The notes beneath the pieces were generated by a model. The model saw nothing but the letters and a program-made list of their open reading frames with translations, was not told the origin of the DNA and ran no database searches. Below, piece after piece: positions 47,829 through 60,379 of a stretch of 64,000 bases of DNA (the first letter of the stretch is position 1; each line of letters starts with the position of its first letter). The DNA is from Tamarix chinensis (Eukaryota; Streptophyta; Magnoliopsida; Caryophyllales; Tamaricaceae). The stretch lies in NCBI GenBank assembly GCA_030549775.1, contig CM060174.1, positions 69,479,966 through 69,543,965 of the forward strand. Direction: 5' to 3'. A program made the position numbers and the translations under genes.

Positions 47829-48299
47829 AACCATATTTTATTGGATGATGCAAGAAGGATCTATAACACATTTCCTCAACTAGGAGATATGGAAGATTTC
47901 ATGTACATATGAAAATTCATAGCTTCTATTCAATAAAAAAACTCACCAACTAGAATCAAGATCTCATATATATCTTAGACTAATGTTTTTTTTCTTACCA
48001 AACATCATCACTCCCTTAGTGAGAGAGACCCTCAAAATGACTCTATCACCCACCTCATAACCTTTAGTCCTCCTTCTCAACTATGTGTACCCTTCTACTA
48101 ATCTTGGATGGCGTTTATATAATCCTGGGTTAACCTATTCTATCCTATAGTCTCCTCAATCATCTTCGGTCCCCAAATGACCACCTCAATGATATTACTC
48201 TGGTTTAAAAGAATATGACACTTTTTCCTATTCATAAAAAGCCAACATCCTAATGCTAACACTGTAGCTACTATTGTTGAAGAACTTAATTGAATCCAA

Positions 48300-48911
48300 A
48301 TGATCCTCCGAAATACCACAAAAATCTATCCTCCCAAATACCACAAAAATCTAATGCACATGTTGGAAGTATGTTTTACAAGGTCTAAATGGTCCTATTT
48401 GTTTGACAATCAATAGCTAGTTAAAAAGTGATACTCGTCTTCAACTATATCTTGAAAGTAACCTATAATTTTTAACCAAAATGTAGCAAGAACCTCGAAT
48501 CTTGATTGGACGGAATATCTATAGGTATCCTATGTAATCTCACCATGTTCCTCCTATAAGTACTAATCATTTGCTCTATACTCCAAGTCCATTTCATTGG
48601 TATAAACATTGCAACCAATTAATATTAAACCTAATTAACTTAAACACACTACAAGTTCTTGGAATACCAACAAAAAAATCCATTGAAATACTATCCCACT
48701 TCTACTCAATAACTTCTAGCAATTGCACTAACTTTGTTGGTCTCGTATATTTGATCTTGATCGTTTGAGAAATCAAACATCTAGCAATGAACTCTGCAAA
48801 CTCCCTCTTCTTATAAGGTTGCCAAAACACCTTCTTTAGATCCTTATACATCTTATCCCCTCTAAGGAAGATAGAATAAAGAGTATAGTGGCCCTCCTCA
48901 AGGATCATCAT
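48300..48911 (-). pseudogene. Integrase zinc finger and core of the Tekay-type element
   Basis: The minus-strand frame from 48911 contains EEGHYTLYSIFLRGDKMYKD then LKKVFWQPYKKREFAEFIAR and CLISQTIK. The HHCC finger is recognisable although one His is replaced (FLRG for HPG) and the second Cys is Ser. It continues TRPTKLVQLLEVIE, then DSISMDFLVGIPR after a frameshift, the start of the catalytic core with its first Asp (relatives: ISMDFVxGLPR). Later core residues are fragmentary. Confidence 0.85.
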
Positions 48912-48999
48912 CTTTAACTCTTTACATCCCTATGAAATAGACCACCTACCTTGTTATCAAATACTACTATCATCATGGATAAAAAATCCTACAACTCTA

Positions 49000-50430
49000 A
49001 CCTTAGTACTACCACATTGGCTCCTCTTGAGCTTAACATCACATGGTTGATGAGCTTAGATCTCATTAAAGATGGAACGTGTGATGGTAACAATGCTTAT
49101 CCTCACCTCCAAACTTTTAGCCATGAGGAAATCCATATGCATCTCACTAATCTTCAAACATAATGGATTTCACAATACATTTGCACTCAAGGAGTACGGC
49201 ATCTTCTGATTAAGAGAATATGCCACCACGTTAGCCTTACCCTCATGATATATCAAAATTAGGTCATAACCATTAACTAACTCCAACCATCTACATTACC
49301 TCAAATTTAAATCTTTTTGTATGAAAATATATTTGAGGCACATATGGTCAATTAAAAACTTACACTACACAACATAGAGATAATGCCTCTAAATATTCAA
49401 TGTGAACAATGATATGGAAGGCTCTAAATCATGATTTAGGTATTTCTGCTCATTTGGATTTAGTTTTTGAGAAGAATAATCCATTATATTTCCAAGCTAC
49501 ATTAACACATGCCTGAATCCATGCTTTGAAGAATTGCTCTACACTTCAAAACCCTATGATCGACATGACTGTGTGAGTACTATAGTTGTAGTTAAATGAC
49601 TCTTTAAGACTTATAAAGTGTAACTACACTTCTCATCCTAATGGAAAAGTGTGTTCTTCATTAGCAAATTTATCAATGGGAATGTTGCCTTAGAGAAATC
49701 CTGAACAAATTTATAATATAATCCATCTAGACCAAGAAAAATAAGTGGCTTCCTAATCAATGTTCATGCTAGCCACTCTAAAATAACTTTAATTTTCTAT
49801 GAATTTACTAAAACGCCATCCCTTGAGATCACATGCCCAAGAAAAGTTACTTAATCTAAAAAAAAAAAACTCACACTTTCAAAGATTGGTGCACAACCAA
49901 TGGATTCTCAACAAGGAAAAAGTCTATCTTAGGTGCTATTTGTGCACACCATGATTGTTAGAGTAGATGAGAATGTTATCGATGAACACCAAATCAAACT
50001 AATATAAGTATTACATGAATATCTTTGTCATGAAAGCCATGCTAGCTTTCATTGGGTTAGTGAATCTAAATGGCATAATCATGAACTCATATTTTGTATA
50101 TTATATCCAAAAATAATTATTCAAAATATCTTACTTAATGTTCCTCAACTAATTGTAGCTTGATTAAAGATCAATATTTGAAAATACTACAGCCCCTTTG
50201 AGTTAGGAAAAAGGATTATCAATATAAGGTAAAGGGTAACATATCTTCTCCATAAATTATTTCAATCCCCCATAAGCAATGAACAACGTAAAATATTCAT
50301 CCTTCTTCCTAATGAAGAACACTAGATTTCCTTTCTATGATATGTTTGGTTAAATGAATCCTTTTTTCTAAAAACTACTATAATTTAGCCTTATGCTTTT
50401 TCTTCTCTATGGGTTCCATATAGTAATATG
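49000..50430 (-). pseudogene. Reverse transcriptase / RNase H of the Tekay-type element
   Basis: Minus-strand landmarks are FSNIDL-stop-SSYN at about 50190-50140 (relatives: FSKIDLRSGYHQ), PFRFTNPMKASMAFMT at 50090-50030 (PFGLTNAPxxFMxxMN), FIDNILIYS at 49990-49961 (catalytic YxDD motif with Asn for the second Asp) and VTFLGHVISRDGVLVNS at 49850-49800. RNase H is fragmentary below about 49650. The active-site change alone would disable the enzyme. Confidence 0.85.
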
Positions 50431-51539
50431 TATTTGATGCTTGATTATTCCTTGGAATAAGTTGATAGTGAACTTAGTATCTAAGCTAGAGGCATACTCA
50501 AAATCTCCTTAGAGAACACATCTAGATACTCCCAAATAATGGGAATATGATTTAGTGGAGTCTCATTAGCCTCAACATCTCAAATATGTACAAAAGGAGT
50601 GGATACCTTTTTCAAACAAGGGTACCACGAGTGATATTAGACATAACCTTCATTTAGGGCTTAGACTTACATCTTTGATAGGTGCTTTCCTAATATGTGC
50701 ACATGAACAATGACATTGAGATCTTAAAACTCTAAACCTATGAGGTATAAAGGAAACTCACACCATAAATGACTAAGACCACCCTTCTATAATGTCTAGA
50801 ATAAGTAATCTTATATCCTAAAGGCAACACAATAGAAGATTGGGATGAGACAAATTAATTGTACCAATTAATGTAGATGACACAAAGGAATGGGATGCAC
50901 TAGAATTGGAAAGCACGTAAGTAGGGAAAGATGAAATAGTAAATATAGTAGTCACCATATTTTCTTAACTCTTGGCTTCTAACTAACTGACCAAGTTCCA
51001 TGGCTACCTAAAGAAACCTAAAAACACCACCCAATCCATAAATAGTTTAAGAATTATGGGGATTCTAAGCCTTTAACTAATTAGCTTTCATGGCAACACT
51101 ATATTGTGAAAAGGGTTCTCTCAAATCTATCTAATGTTTAATTCATTTGATATTATAGTCTCGAGATTGATCCCTTTGAATACTTCTAGCCCCTAACTCA
51201 GCACTAATAGGACTAGTGACCCTAAAGAACAAAACTATGATAGGCCACCTTAATCTTAGAGTAAACAACCTTGGGTGGTTTAATTTTCATCACTTTTAGT
51301 GGTAGTACCTTACCCTCAGGTGATTTCTAGGCTACCCTACTATTATGGTTACTAATACCGCTAACCTACTATACCCTGATAGTATACTACTCCTAGATTA
51401 TTCCTTCTACCCACCATGCATTGGAGGTCCTCAAACTTCCTCTTACCCTAGCTAGGTACTCTTAGGCTAAATCACTTCAGAAACCTCCATGACCGGTTAA
51501 TATATATTAACTATATGTGGTAAGGCAACAACAAACAAT

Positions 51540-51970
51540 AGCTCCTAGTATTGTTATCCAACATCGTCTCACTTGTGTTAACCTCTAGCAAAATATGGAC
51601 TGAGTCCATGAATTGCATATAATACTCCTCCACCATCATACTCAACTACTAAAGCACCATATATTTATCATATTTATTCATATTCAAGGGAACATGATAA
51701 AATCATGCTAGTAAAAGGTTATAGGGTCTCCACAACTATATTAAACACTTTTCCACCATGTGTTCACTCAACCCCTCAAATTGTGCACTGCAAGATCGAC
51801 CCCCTTATATGTTAGGTAGATGCACACTAAGAAGGTCTTTTCCAAGTCCCTAGCCCACCTCTCTAAGATTTCAAGATCCTCCTTACCCTAGAAGATCAAT
51901 AATTGATGATGATTATATTTCCTAAGAAAATCCTCTAGAGCTAGAATTAGCAATGGTGGCAGTGATAGAG
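51540..51970 (-). pseudogene. Gag relic of the Tekay-type element
   Basis: Minus-strand fragments follow the Retrotrans_gag order: FLG-x-GGS...LREVG-x-GLGKDLL near 51890-51820 (relatives: FxGxxDPxxAExWLxxIEKxF), then AQFEGLSEHMVEKCLI near 51780 (A..L.G.A..WW) and MVEEYYMQFMDSV near 51620 (SVxEYxxxFxxL). Many stops are present. Protease sequence between here and the RT is not clearly recognisable. Confidence 0.6.
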
Positions 51971-52282
51971 CCTTAATATAGCCTAGTACATAAACACCAA
52001 AGGTCTTTCTTAAGGCCTTTATGTGCTTGAACTAACATTTTCCAGTAATAGATCTCCTAAAAATTAAGTGAATCCAAGGTCACAAGATAAATAGGCACTA
52101 AGGCTCACATAAAAATTAACATATAATATCCAAAAATTGATTGCACATATCCAATGTCACTCTTCCTCATATACTATTTTGGGTTTTAAAATAGTAAACC
52201 TTTCAAATAAAACACTCCAAAAAAATTCAAAACCAAGGAAAATTTTCAATTTAAATCTAAACTTTAGATGTTTCCAAAACAA

Positions 52283-52298
52283 AAACTATAATACCAAC
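52283..52298 (-). other. Primer binding site, methionine-tRNA type
   Basis: The minus strand reads TTGGTATTATAGTTTT starting two bases inside the LTR edge, a decayed form of TTGGTATCAGAGC. It fixes element orientation and the inner edge of the right LTR at 52300. Confidence 0.8.
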
Positions 52299-52299
52299 A

Positions 52300-53707
52300 T
52301 GTAGCACTCTATTTTTTTCTATTGAAAGCTTTTACTCGTAAAATATTTAGTGAAGTAAAAATACTAAAACCATCTTATTAAAAATGGGGTACTACCTAAC
52401 ATAAAGTATAAATTCCATTGTTCATCCCATGATATAAATAAGGTTTTGGTATTCCAAATACAATATAAAAGATAAATAAGAGCGAACAAAAAAATCACAT
52501 AAAGAGAATAGAGTTAGGGTTTTATAATCAATAGCCTTATTAGACCTAAAAAATGATTACAAAAGTATAAAGAAACACATCACTCATAGGGTAATAACGA
52601 CTTACCTTAGTCAATATAGTATGTTTCAAATAAAAGGAGAAATCCCGTAGCTTGAAATTTTAAAGTCTTGTACACCTTGGAAAAGAAAAGATTACAGTTT
52701 ACCAAAACTTCCTAACTTTGCTTTCTACTTGAAACAAAAATAATAAACCTAAGGAAAATTAGAGAAACCCATATTTCCCAAGAAATAAAAGAGTCAAGAA
52801 AGGAGAGTGAAAATTTCAAATTCTCATAAATCTAACTCCATTTTATTTAAGGAAAATAAAAGTGAGCTAGATATAGAATTTTAAGAATATAAGAGATCAA
52901 AATAAAAATGGACTATAAGAGAGGAAGAGGGCTACGAAGGTTGTGGTATAGAAAAGAACTTGGTAGCTTAAGGAAAAAGAAGAAATGAGAGGTTAGGATT
53001 AGGTAATGAGGTAAATATCTAATGGAAAAAGAGTGGTGTATATATATATATATATATATATAAAGTGGAACCCTAACCTTCTACTTAAATTCAAACAAGT
53101 AAGGTGTATTTTGAAGGTGTATTGGTTATCTCTCTAAAAAAAGCTATCATGGTGAAGTGTAATGAATTTTAGGGTGCTAAAAATCTAAAAAACATTATCA
53201 CTAATAGGGAAATGATATAAAAGATAAAGTGGATAGAAAATTAATCAGACTAGGATAATGTGGAATGATACCATGAGTTCTAACAAAGTTGTTTAGCTCA
53301 CTAATTACTCTTTACCTAAATTTGTGTCCTCGATCATTATAATACTTTGATTAAAGCTAAAAATAATTAAACTTTATTTAGCAAATATCACGTAAACCGA
53401 TTAATAAAAGAATTTTAAAGCAAATAAACCCATTAAAAGAGATCTAAAACCATTTGAGCCTAAAAACAACCAACTAGAAGGAATAAGTGAACTAGTATAA
53501 CTAGTTAACTAATCTATAAATAGGGGTTTAGATAGATTTTCAAGCTTTAAAAGCTCAAAAAAAGCCTAAACCAAGAATTTTTATTATGAATTATCCCCTA
53601 AAAAAATTCCATATAAATCAACTCTAGGTACATCTCAAACCATAATCAAACATAATTAGAGTGTGGTTAAATACATGAATTAGCAAAAAATTAAGACCTA
53701 AATTATA
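52300..53707 (-). repeat. Right (5') LTR, about 1.4 kb, internally deleted
   Basis: Starts TGTAGCACTCT on the plus strand and aligns with the left LTR, skipping about 1.8 kb between positions near 52560 and 52620. The right edge is approximate: AATTATA near 53707 appears to be a decayed GATTACA. A (TA)n run at 53039-53062 is an addition absent from the partner. Confidence 0.75.
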
Positions 53708-54089
53708 CTACCCTATCCCAAAATCCTTCAAATTGTATTTAGAATTATGTTGATACAAAAAAAATGATTTTTGATTTTGAAATGGGCTTGAAGTTCTAAT
53801 AAAAATGTCAATTTTAAGCATAACAATCGACTTGTTTACATAACCAATCAACTAGTGGATCGGTGAAATTAATACTCCTATTCTTGACAAATCTATTAAC
53901 TAGTTTGTCTAAATAAATTGATTGGTTTGCTTGTGATTTTATATGCATTTATGATTTTGGTTCAAAATTCTCTCTAATGATTATGAAAACTTCTTATTTG
54001 AGTCAAATTATACTAATAAGCATGATCTAGTGCTCTTGGATTATTTTCACATCATCTAGATCATTACATAATTTTAATTAGCAAATTTT
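53708..54089. repeat. AACTAGTT-motif repeat patch
   Basis: Contains several ACCAATCAACTAGTGG and TTAACTAGTTTGTC-type motifs (53825-53930) like the arrays at 33890-34460. No gene was found. Confidence 0.5.
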
Positions 54090-57000
54090 TTTGAAAAAGG
54101 TACTTTTGGAGGCAAGCTTCACCTTTTTCATCTCTCTCACCACTCCTTGTCTCTTCTGGTAGATGGGGCTATAAGATGAACTTTGTGCACCATTCCTTAA
54201 ATTGCCAACCCATTACCATGCCCATTTCTAACCATACTCAAACCCCACCACCTCTATCAAGTCAGCCTTCACTTCTTAACTTACCCACACTCAACCTCAC
54301 CATTGTTATCCCCCCTTTCCTTAAGAATGTTGACCAACCTTGCTTCATACACCTTATTACATATCCATTCTCATTCCTCCCTTTTTTCTTGCTCTCTTCT
54401 CCCTTATCCTTGTGGAAACTTTCCTGAGTGTTGAGCACCCTTCCACTTTCCCTTTTTGTCTCTCAGTTGAGAAAAAATATAAGCTCCCACTAATTTTCTC
54501 CTTTAATTAATAAGAATTATCCTTTTCTCCATTCTTTTAAACTTAGTTTTAGTTCTCTCTATCTTTTCCTTAAACAAGGAAGAACTAATGTCGAGAAATG
54601 TTGGAGATTCTAACTCTCCCTTTACACCTTAATTTTAAGTCAAAGGTGATATTTTGTGTCCTTCTTCTACTCCTTCGTCGTATTTTTCTTAGTTTTTAAT
54701 TAAGTTTTGAAGAAGATTTTAATGTTTTTTACTTTTATTCACTTAGGAATTGAAGTTCTACTAGATAAGCCATCTAGTAGGAGTTTTGTGCTAGAAGAAT
54801 TATTTTAAGGTAAAGCATTATTATCTTTAACATAATTAGTTTTCTATGGTAATTTGGGTTTCCAAGTGTTAGTGCTTATTTTAGTATGATCTAACTATGT
54901 TCCATGTTATGAGAATATGGTAATTCATCCCAAGTTAATGTTATTGGAATTCTTTGGTTTTGAGAATAAAATGGGTTGTTTAAGCATAATTTGTTTAACA
55001 TATGTACATTACCATGTATCCAAGTAAATCTATGTGTGCGGAATGTATTTTTATATTTGTTTTGATATAGAAGCATGCTAACATTATTATGGCAAAGTGT
55101 AGTAAAATTTGGTGTGTGTTTCACAAGTTTGGGTTATGTTTTACCCTAACTAGTGGATTCGTTCCTTGAAACCCATCGACAAGTTTTATGAGTAGTCAAA
55201 TGGTTTGAAGTTTTGGATCAATTGGTCATAAGATTACTTGATTATTTTAATGAACGAGTTCACTAGTTTTGATGAACAGTCAATCAATTGGATCAATTGG
55301 TCATGAGACAAGTTTTATGAGTAGTCATCGACTTATGTCCCTATAAACCAAATTGGTTTGTCTTTGTTGAGACCCATCAACCAATTAAACCAAAGTAGTT
55401 GACTAGTTACTATGACTAGTCTATCAATTAGCTAAACCCATTGATTAGTTTCTCTACAAGCCAAAATGGGTTGGTCTTTACTTAGAATCATCAACTTTTT
55501 AGGGCAAACAAGTCTATTTGTTTCCATGAATAGTCAATTAATGAGGCCAACTAGTCGATTCGTTCTCTAGTGTTGTTTTATTCCACGTCTGGTATGACTA
55601 GAACTAGTTAGCTGGTTTAAAGGACTGATCAACTAGTCTAGTTAGAAGTTGCCTCATTTATTATATATTGTTGTGTTTCTCTTAGGACTTTTTTGTTGGT
55701 ACTTCCATGTATTTCCAAAATTTTAAATAAAATTCTAATTAGGATTAAATTGATTTAATATGAAACACCATGATGGAGTTTGAGAATTGATTTTGGTTAA
55801 TTCTGGCGTCATCTCTAAGCACCTAATTAGTGACTTTAATGCCTTATGGGTGAGTTTGCTATCATCTTCAAATACCAAAATGGTGGCTTTAATTCCTTAT
55901 GATGTGTTTTGTGTTATCTCTTGAAAACACCTAATTTAGTTAAATAATACATTTTAATTGTGTTTGGTGTTATCATTTGGAAACACCTAATTTGATTATT
56001 TGTGAACTTTGTTGTTATTTGTGATATCATTGGTAAAATAAATTAATAAATTAAGATTTTATTCAAGCCTGTTTCTTTAGTTCTTAGGATAGTTGCCAGG
56101 AGTTAGTGGGTTGATCACCCTTAGTTATATTTTTCACTTACTACCTATTTTCTTCACTACCAAGTTGTAGTCAGTAGGGAGTATACGCATATCTTTGAGG
56201 TATATGATTATACTCTGGCTAACAAGCATGGTATTGATGTCTAGTACACGTGGGTGAGGTATCCCAATACAAGCCCCTTTTCATATTGTCTATTACTTAA
56301 GTGGGTGTGGTTTCACAACTTTTTAGGTTACGTGGTGAAGACATCTAAGGTGTGGTGGGTGAGGATTCCAATACAAGCCACCATAGTGTACTTCAACAAG
56401 GTGTGGTGGGTTGGTATCCTAATTTGTGGAAGGTGCACTCGATGTTCAGTATGTGTGGTATCTTGAAAGAAAGCCCCTTCAATGTATCTTGAGCTTATAT
56501 GATGGGTGTAGTATTCTATTGTGCTAATTTATACTACCATGACTTTTTTTCATGGTGGAGAACTGGGTGTGGTAGAATGAACTATCTTACTAACTGGAAA
56601 TTGTGTGGTCACTAAAGGAGGAATTCTAATATAGTTTATATTTTATGATTTGCTTGTATTACTGCAATTCTATTTTCCATGATTTCCATGCAAGCATGCC
56701 ATGTTATACCTAAGTTGCATCGATATGATATCACTATATAGTTATATGACTTCAATGTATTACATGAGCCTTACCATATTTTAGGTAGTATGTTTTACCA
56801 ATACTTCACCGCACTGATATTGCACTTGTGTGGTCACTGTGATGATCCGTCTTTTTGTCCAGGGAGTTGAGGATGATTTATAGGTTATGACACTCAAGTA
56901 AGTATGATGAGGGTGATAACATGTGCCATTAGCAGGTTATTGCTAGGGGTTGGAGGTTTATGATTGTGCCTAAGAGTAAGGCTAACTAGTTATTATTATT

Positions 57001-57316
57001 TTACCTTAAGCATTGGGATGTTTTTTTTTTTAATTTTCTTATTTAAACTCTTAGCTCGATTCCCTATGTTTCATTTTATATAACTATCAAGTTCATTCTA
57101 TCTATAATATTTCCCTAGTCGTTGTTATCTTATGTTGTCACAGTAATATTATGATCATGCATTCTTTTGTTTAGCCTTGCATCAGGCATTAGCTAAGTGA
57201 TGATCACACCTCTGTTATGGTTGATGTGCCAATAACATCACCTGGTTTTGTTCTTCAAATGCTTCAATATTGTCTTAAAAATTAAAATCACTAGTTCAAA
57301 TTTTGGGGTTCTTACA
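54090..57316 (+). repeat. Tekay-type 5' LTR, plus orientation
   Basis: The right end, TTTTGGGGTTCTTACA at 57301-57316, is followed by a primer site, so this is a 5' LTR. It begins in a pyrimidine-rich leader-like zone (54115-54480), as in the other LTRs here, and contains AACTAGTT-type arrays (55140-55640) and short tandem repeats. The left edge was not identified; 54090 is an estimate. Confidence 0.6.
55790..56460. repeat. LTR-internal tandem repeats
   Basis: Two sets are present. From about 55800 to 56030 there are four units of about 60-70 bp carrying GTTATCwyTTGGAAACACCTAATTT. From about 56245 to 56430 there are three units of about 75 bp carrying GTGGGTGAGGTATCCCAATACAAGCC. They differ from the repeats in the other two LTRs, so the LTRs belong to different subfamilies. 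Confidence 0.7.
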
Positions 57317-57317
57317 A

Positions 57318-57336
57318 GTTGATATTAGAGTCTATA
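57318..57336 (+). other. Primer binding site, methionine-tRNA type
   Basis: GTTGATATTAGAGTCTATAG follows the LTR end by one base and matches TTGGTATCAGAGCCTAGG with transitions. It sets the element on the plus strand. Confidence 0.8.
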
Positions 57337-57589
57337 GTTTTTTTAAGTAGTTTTGCAAAATTAACATCTTTAGTTCCATTTAAGCTAGTAGAATTCAGTT
57401 TAGTATGCAAGAGAGGGTTGGTTTGAGTTTGGGAGTCAACCTTAATTTTATGGAATAGGACTAACTTTTGGCCTTATATGCAACATGATACCTTCATGTG
57501 TACTAATAGTGTATATAGTATTCGATTTGTTTCTAACCCAGCTTAGTATTCTAGGGTTTTGGAGGTTGCAAATTTTTGCCTTGTGCGTT

Positions 57590-58150
57590 TCATGGAGATG
57601 GTTGGAGCATTCATTTAGCCATATATTCAGTGTGAGGAGGCTCTACAGCTGCCACTGCCTCCTCCTCCTTTTTCAATGCCACCAATGTACGATTGACTTT
57701 GTCGGGTTGATCTTCATTGCCCTTCTATCTTTGAGGGTTAGGAGGACCCAAACATGTTGGAGTGCTGGATGAGGAAATTTGAGAAGAACTTTGTGGCCAG
57801 TGCTTTCCCAAAGATTAGGCCTATGGATACCGAGTTATTTCATCTACAGAGCATGTTGATGAGTGGTGGAGAGGTTAAAAACTTAGGGGAGCCACTATAT
57901 ATTAGCGGGAGACCTTTATCAAGAAGCTCATGACTCAGTTCTATCCTACTCACCTAAGGATAGCGAAGTATGACAAGTTCATGGATATGCGTCAAGGGAT
58001 GTCTTCAGTGGAGGAGTACTATATATATTTATTAAACCTAGCTCACTTTATTTTAGAGATTGACACCGATAAGAGGATAGGAAAGGGCCAGGTGAAGGTT
58101 TGATGGTAATCTACGCCATGGCGAAGAGAGGAGATTCCAGACCTTAAGAA
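57590..58150 (+). pseudogene. Tekay-type gag relic
   Basis: A proline-rich stretch (PLPPPPFSMPPMYD near 57655) is followed by DPNMLECWMRKFEKNFVASA near 57748, the opening of Retrotrans_gag (DPxxxExWLxxxEKxF). Then KIRPMDTELFHLQ and, in other frames, WEPLYISGRPLSRSS-like sequence, YPTHLRIAKYDKFMDMRQGM near 57940 and VEEYYIYLLNLAHFILEI near 58010. The order is complete for the capsid-like domain, with several frameshifts. No zinc knuckle or pol follows; the element appears to end near 58150. Confidence 0.8.
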
Positions 58151-59246
58151 ATCATAAGTCAAGAGTGGTACCCCACTTTAGAGGACAATTAAGTCAACTC
58201 TGTGTGAGGTATTTTTATGACATTATCAATATTATTTAGGTAAGATTGTATGAATAAATGAAGTGTGTGACATGATATTCTCCTATTCTTGTATGCCTCA
58301 AGTTTGTTTGGTGATATAATGATTTATTTTCTTATCCCATGAGATGTGTCTTACATGATCATGGTTAAGTATGCTTACTCAATTCTTTTGTAATAATATT
58401 ATGCTTGTTCAGTTTTTCTATTTGCAAGTGCATCTATTACTTATTACATTTTTCCATTGGGTTTAACTAGTATTAGAGTTATCTAGTAGAAGTTAGGGTT
58501 ATGTGGCATGGTTTTCCTTTTAGGCAATTATACTTTAATTTTTATTATATATACTTTTCTAATTTTTGTAATCTTGTATCATTTTATAATAATTTTTTTC
58601 CCATGCTTAATCACTAGGTACATGTTACTTTTGACCTTACTTCTAGCATAGAGAGTACATTCTCTATATTTCATTTAGTAGTGACACACAACATTCAGTT
58701 TTCACTTCCATAAATATTTTCAAAAAAAATAACTTCTTGTTGTGAAAAAGGAGGTTGGTGAGGTGGAAGCCTCCTATCATAAACTAAATGAAGATAAATG
58801 TAAATGTGTTTGAAGTACAAGAAGAATAAAGGCTAGTATGTTGACTTTGTATGTAGAGATCAAATAAGTAAAGTTAATTTGTACAAAACATATTATAAAC
58901 CTTAGATAATATGGAATTTGAAAAATTAATCTTACTTTAAAAATTCCTTAATTTTCTATTATAATTAAATACATTGCTTAAGTACCTCTTCCTTTATAAC
59001 AATTACATATTATGTAACTACTTGATTAAAATGATTCCTTTCTAATATGAAATATTTCCATGATAAGACTCCCTAAAAAGTATTTGAGGAATGATATTCA
59101 TCCTCTTTTAAAAGCCTTAGTGATCTAACTATTATAGTGGTTCAAATAGCATTTTTTTTGGTTCCAGGATAATTTTTTTCAATCTAGTCTCTATAGATTA
59201 GTTTCTCATGCCCTCATTAATCTACAATAGCATATTAGCATATACC

Positions 59247-59249
<3 letters not shown>

Positions 59250-59289
<40 letters not shown>

Positions 59290-59294
59290 TCTCT
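59250..59294. repeat. (CT)n microsatellite
   Basis: About 15 CT units, an interruption (CGCC), then about six more. Confidence 0.96.
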
Positions 59295-59937
59295 TTTTCC
59301 TTGACATATCATGTTTAGATTTAATCACCGTTTTAGTCCCTAATGTTTATATATTATACATTATTATATTTGAATTTAAACAAAACATAGTATAACATTT
59401 CAATTCTCTACCTAGTTTGTCGTTTACTAGGTCTTGTAGCAAAGAAGAGTCCATTATTCAACACATCCTATTAATTTCCTATGGCATGCATTTGATTAAT
59501 CTTTACTTCAATGATCTCTCACTCTTTCCTCACTCTCTCTCAATACACACATTGATGTCTTTTAGTTTAATTTCTTTGTTATTTCTACACACATTAGCAT
59601 TCATCATTTCCCCTTCATACATTTTATTGATTTTGATTCTAGAAATTGGGCTCTAGCATAGTAATAAGATAATGGTGTGTACTCTTCACCTTGAGAATTT
59701 AGTGCAGTGCTTAAGATCTCGGCCAATATAATTGATTCATTAATCCATAATCATTACACGCTATTTCTTTCTATCTCTATTCCTTTTTTACTTAGACTTT
59801 TGATAATGAAAAAGATTAACGTTTTCTTAATAATAGAGCAACTTCTATTCTTTTTTTAACCATATTATGTAAGATTAAATCTAAAAACATAAACCATTTG
59901 TTTGATAACTTACTTTTGAATTTAAAAGCATTATAGT

Positions 59938-60012
59938 AGAAGAACTTAGTGTTTCTTTACTATGGGGGTAATATTAGAAGAACTTAGTGTTTCTTTACTA
60001 TATGGGTAATAA
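59938..60012. repeat. Short tandem duplication, ~38 bp
   Basis: AGAAGAACTTAGTGTTTCTT occurs twice with near-identical continuation (TACTATGGGGGTAATA versus TACTATATGGGTAATA). The high identity suggests a recent event. Confidence 0.85.
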
Positions 60013-60379
60013 AGGTGAGTGTTTAGTTTCAAACATTATTATCCATTGCCACCAATCTTTGACTAAGATGATGATTAGTAAAATGATAAAACATAAGAAA
60101 CAAAGGTAACATATGAAATTAGTTGCCATCTTAGGCTAATCAATTTCTCAATCATTGTGTTGATGGTTGCAAATGTGTTTAAGAGATTAATGTGTTTCTT
60201 TAAGTGCATGGACTATGTTGATTACAAGGACGTAAAACCACACTTATCAAAATGGATTCTAATTTATACAATCGGGTTTAAAAACACAACAGAAAATTGC
60301 ATTTAGATCTCATGATTTATACTTTAACTCTTAAGCTATCTTGGGTTGCTTAAAATCTTCTTTAGAATTTATTTGATAT

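Larger units (their letters stand above)
44279..53707 (-). mobile_element. Tekay/Del-type chromovirus, near full span, 9.4 kb
   Basis: Two related LTRs enclose a minus-strand gag-pol with a primer site next to the right LTR and a polypurine-side flank next to the left LTR. Ordered minus-strand landmarks are gag (about 51960-51540), reverse transcriptase (about 50400-49700), RNase H, integrase zinc finger (48911-48760), integrase core and chromodomain (47828-47690). The chromodomain places it among chromoviruses. All coding parts carry stops and frameshifts. The bases outside the two LTRs (ATTCA, CTACC) do not match. Confidence 0.85.
58151..60379. other. AT-rich sequence, nothing recognised
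   Basis: Apart from the microsatellite and the short duplication listed separately, there is no coding or repeat signature. Confidence 0.5.

Noticed and set aside
54176..54427. 83-codon frame resembling a small secreted or membrane protein
   Set aside because: Pyrimidine-rich LTR leader gives Pro, Leu, Ser and Phe by composition; no conserved features.
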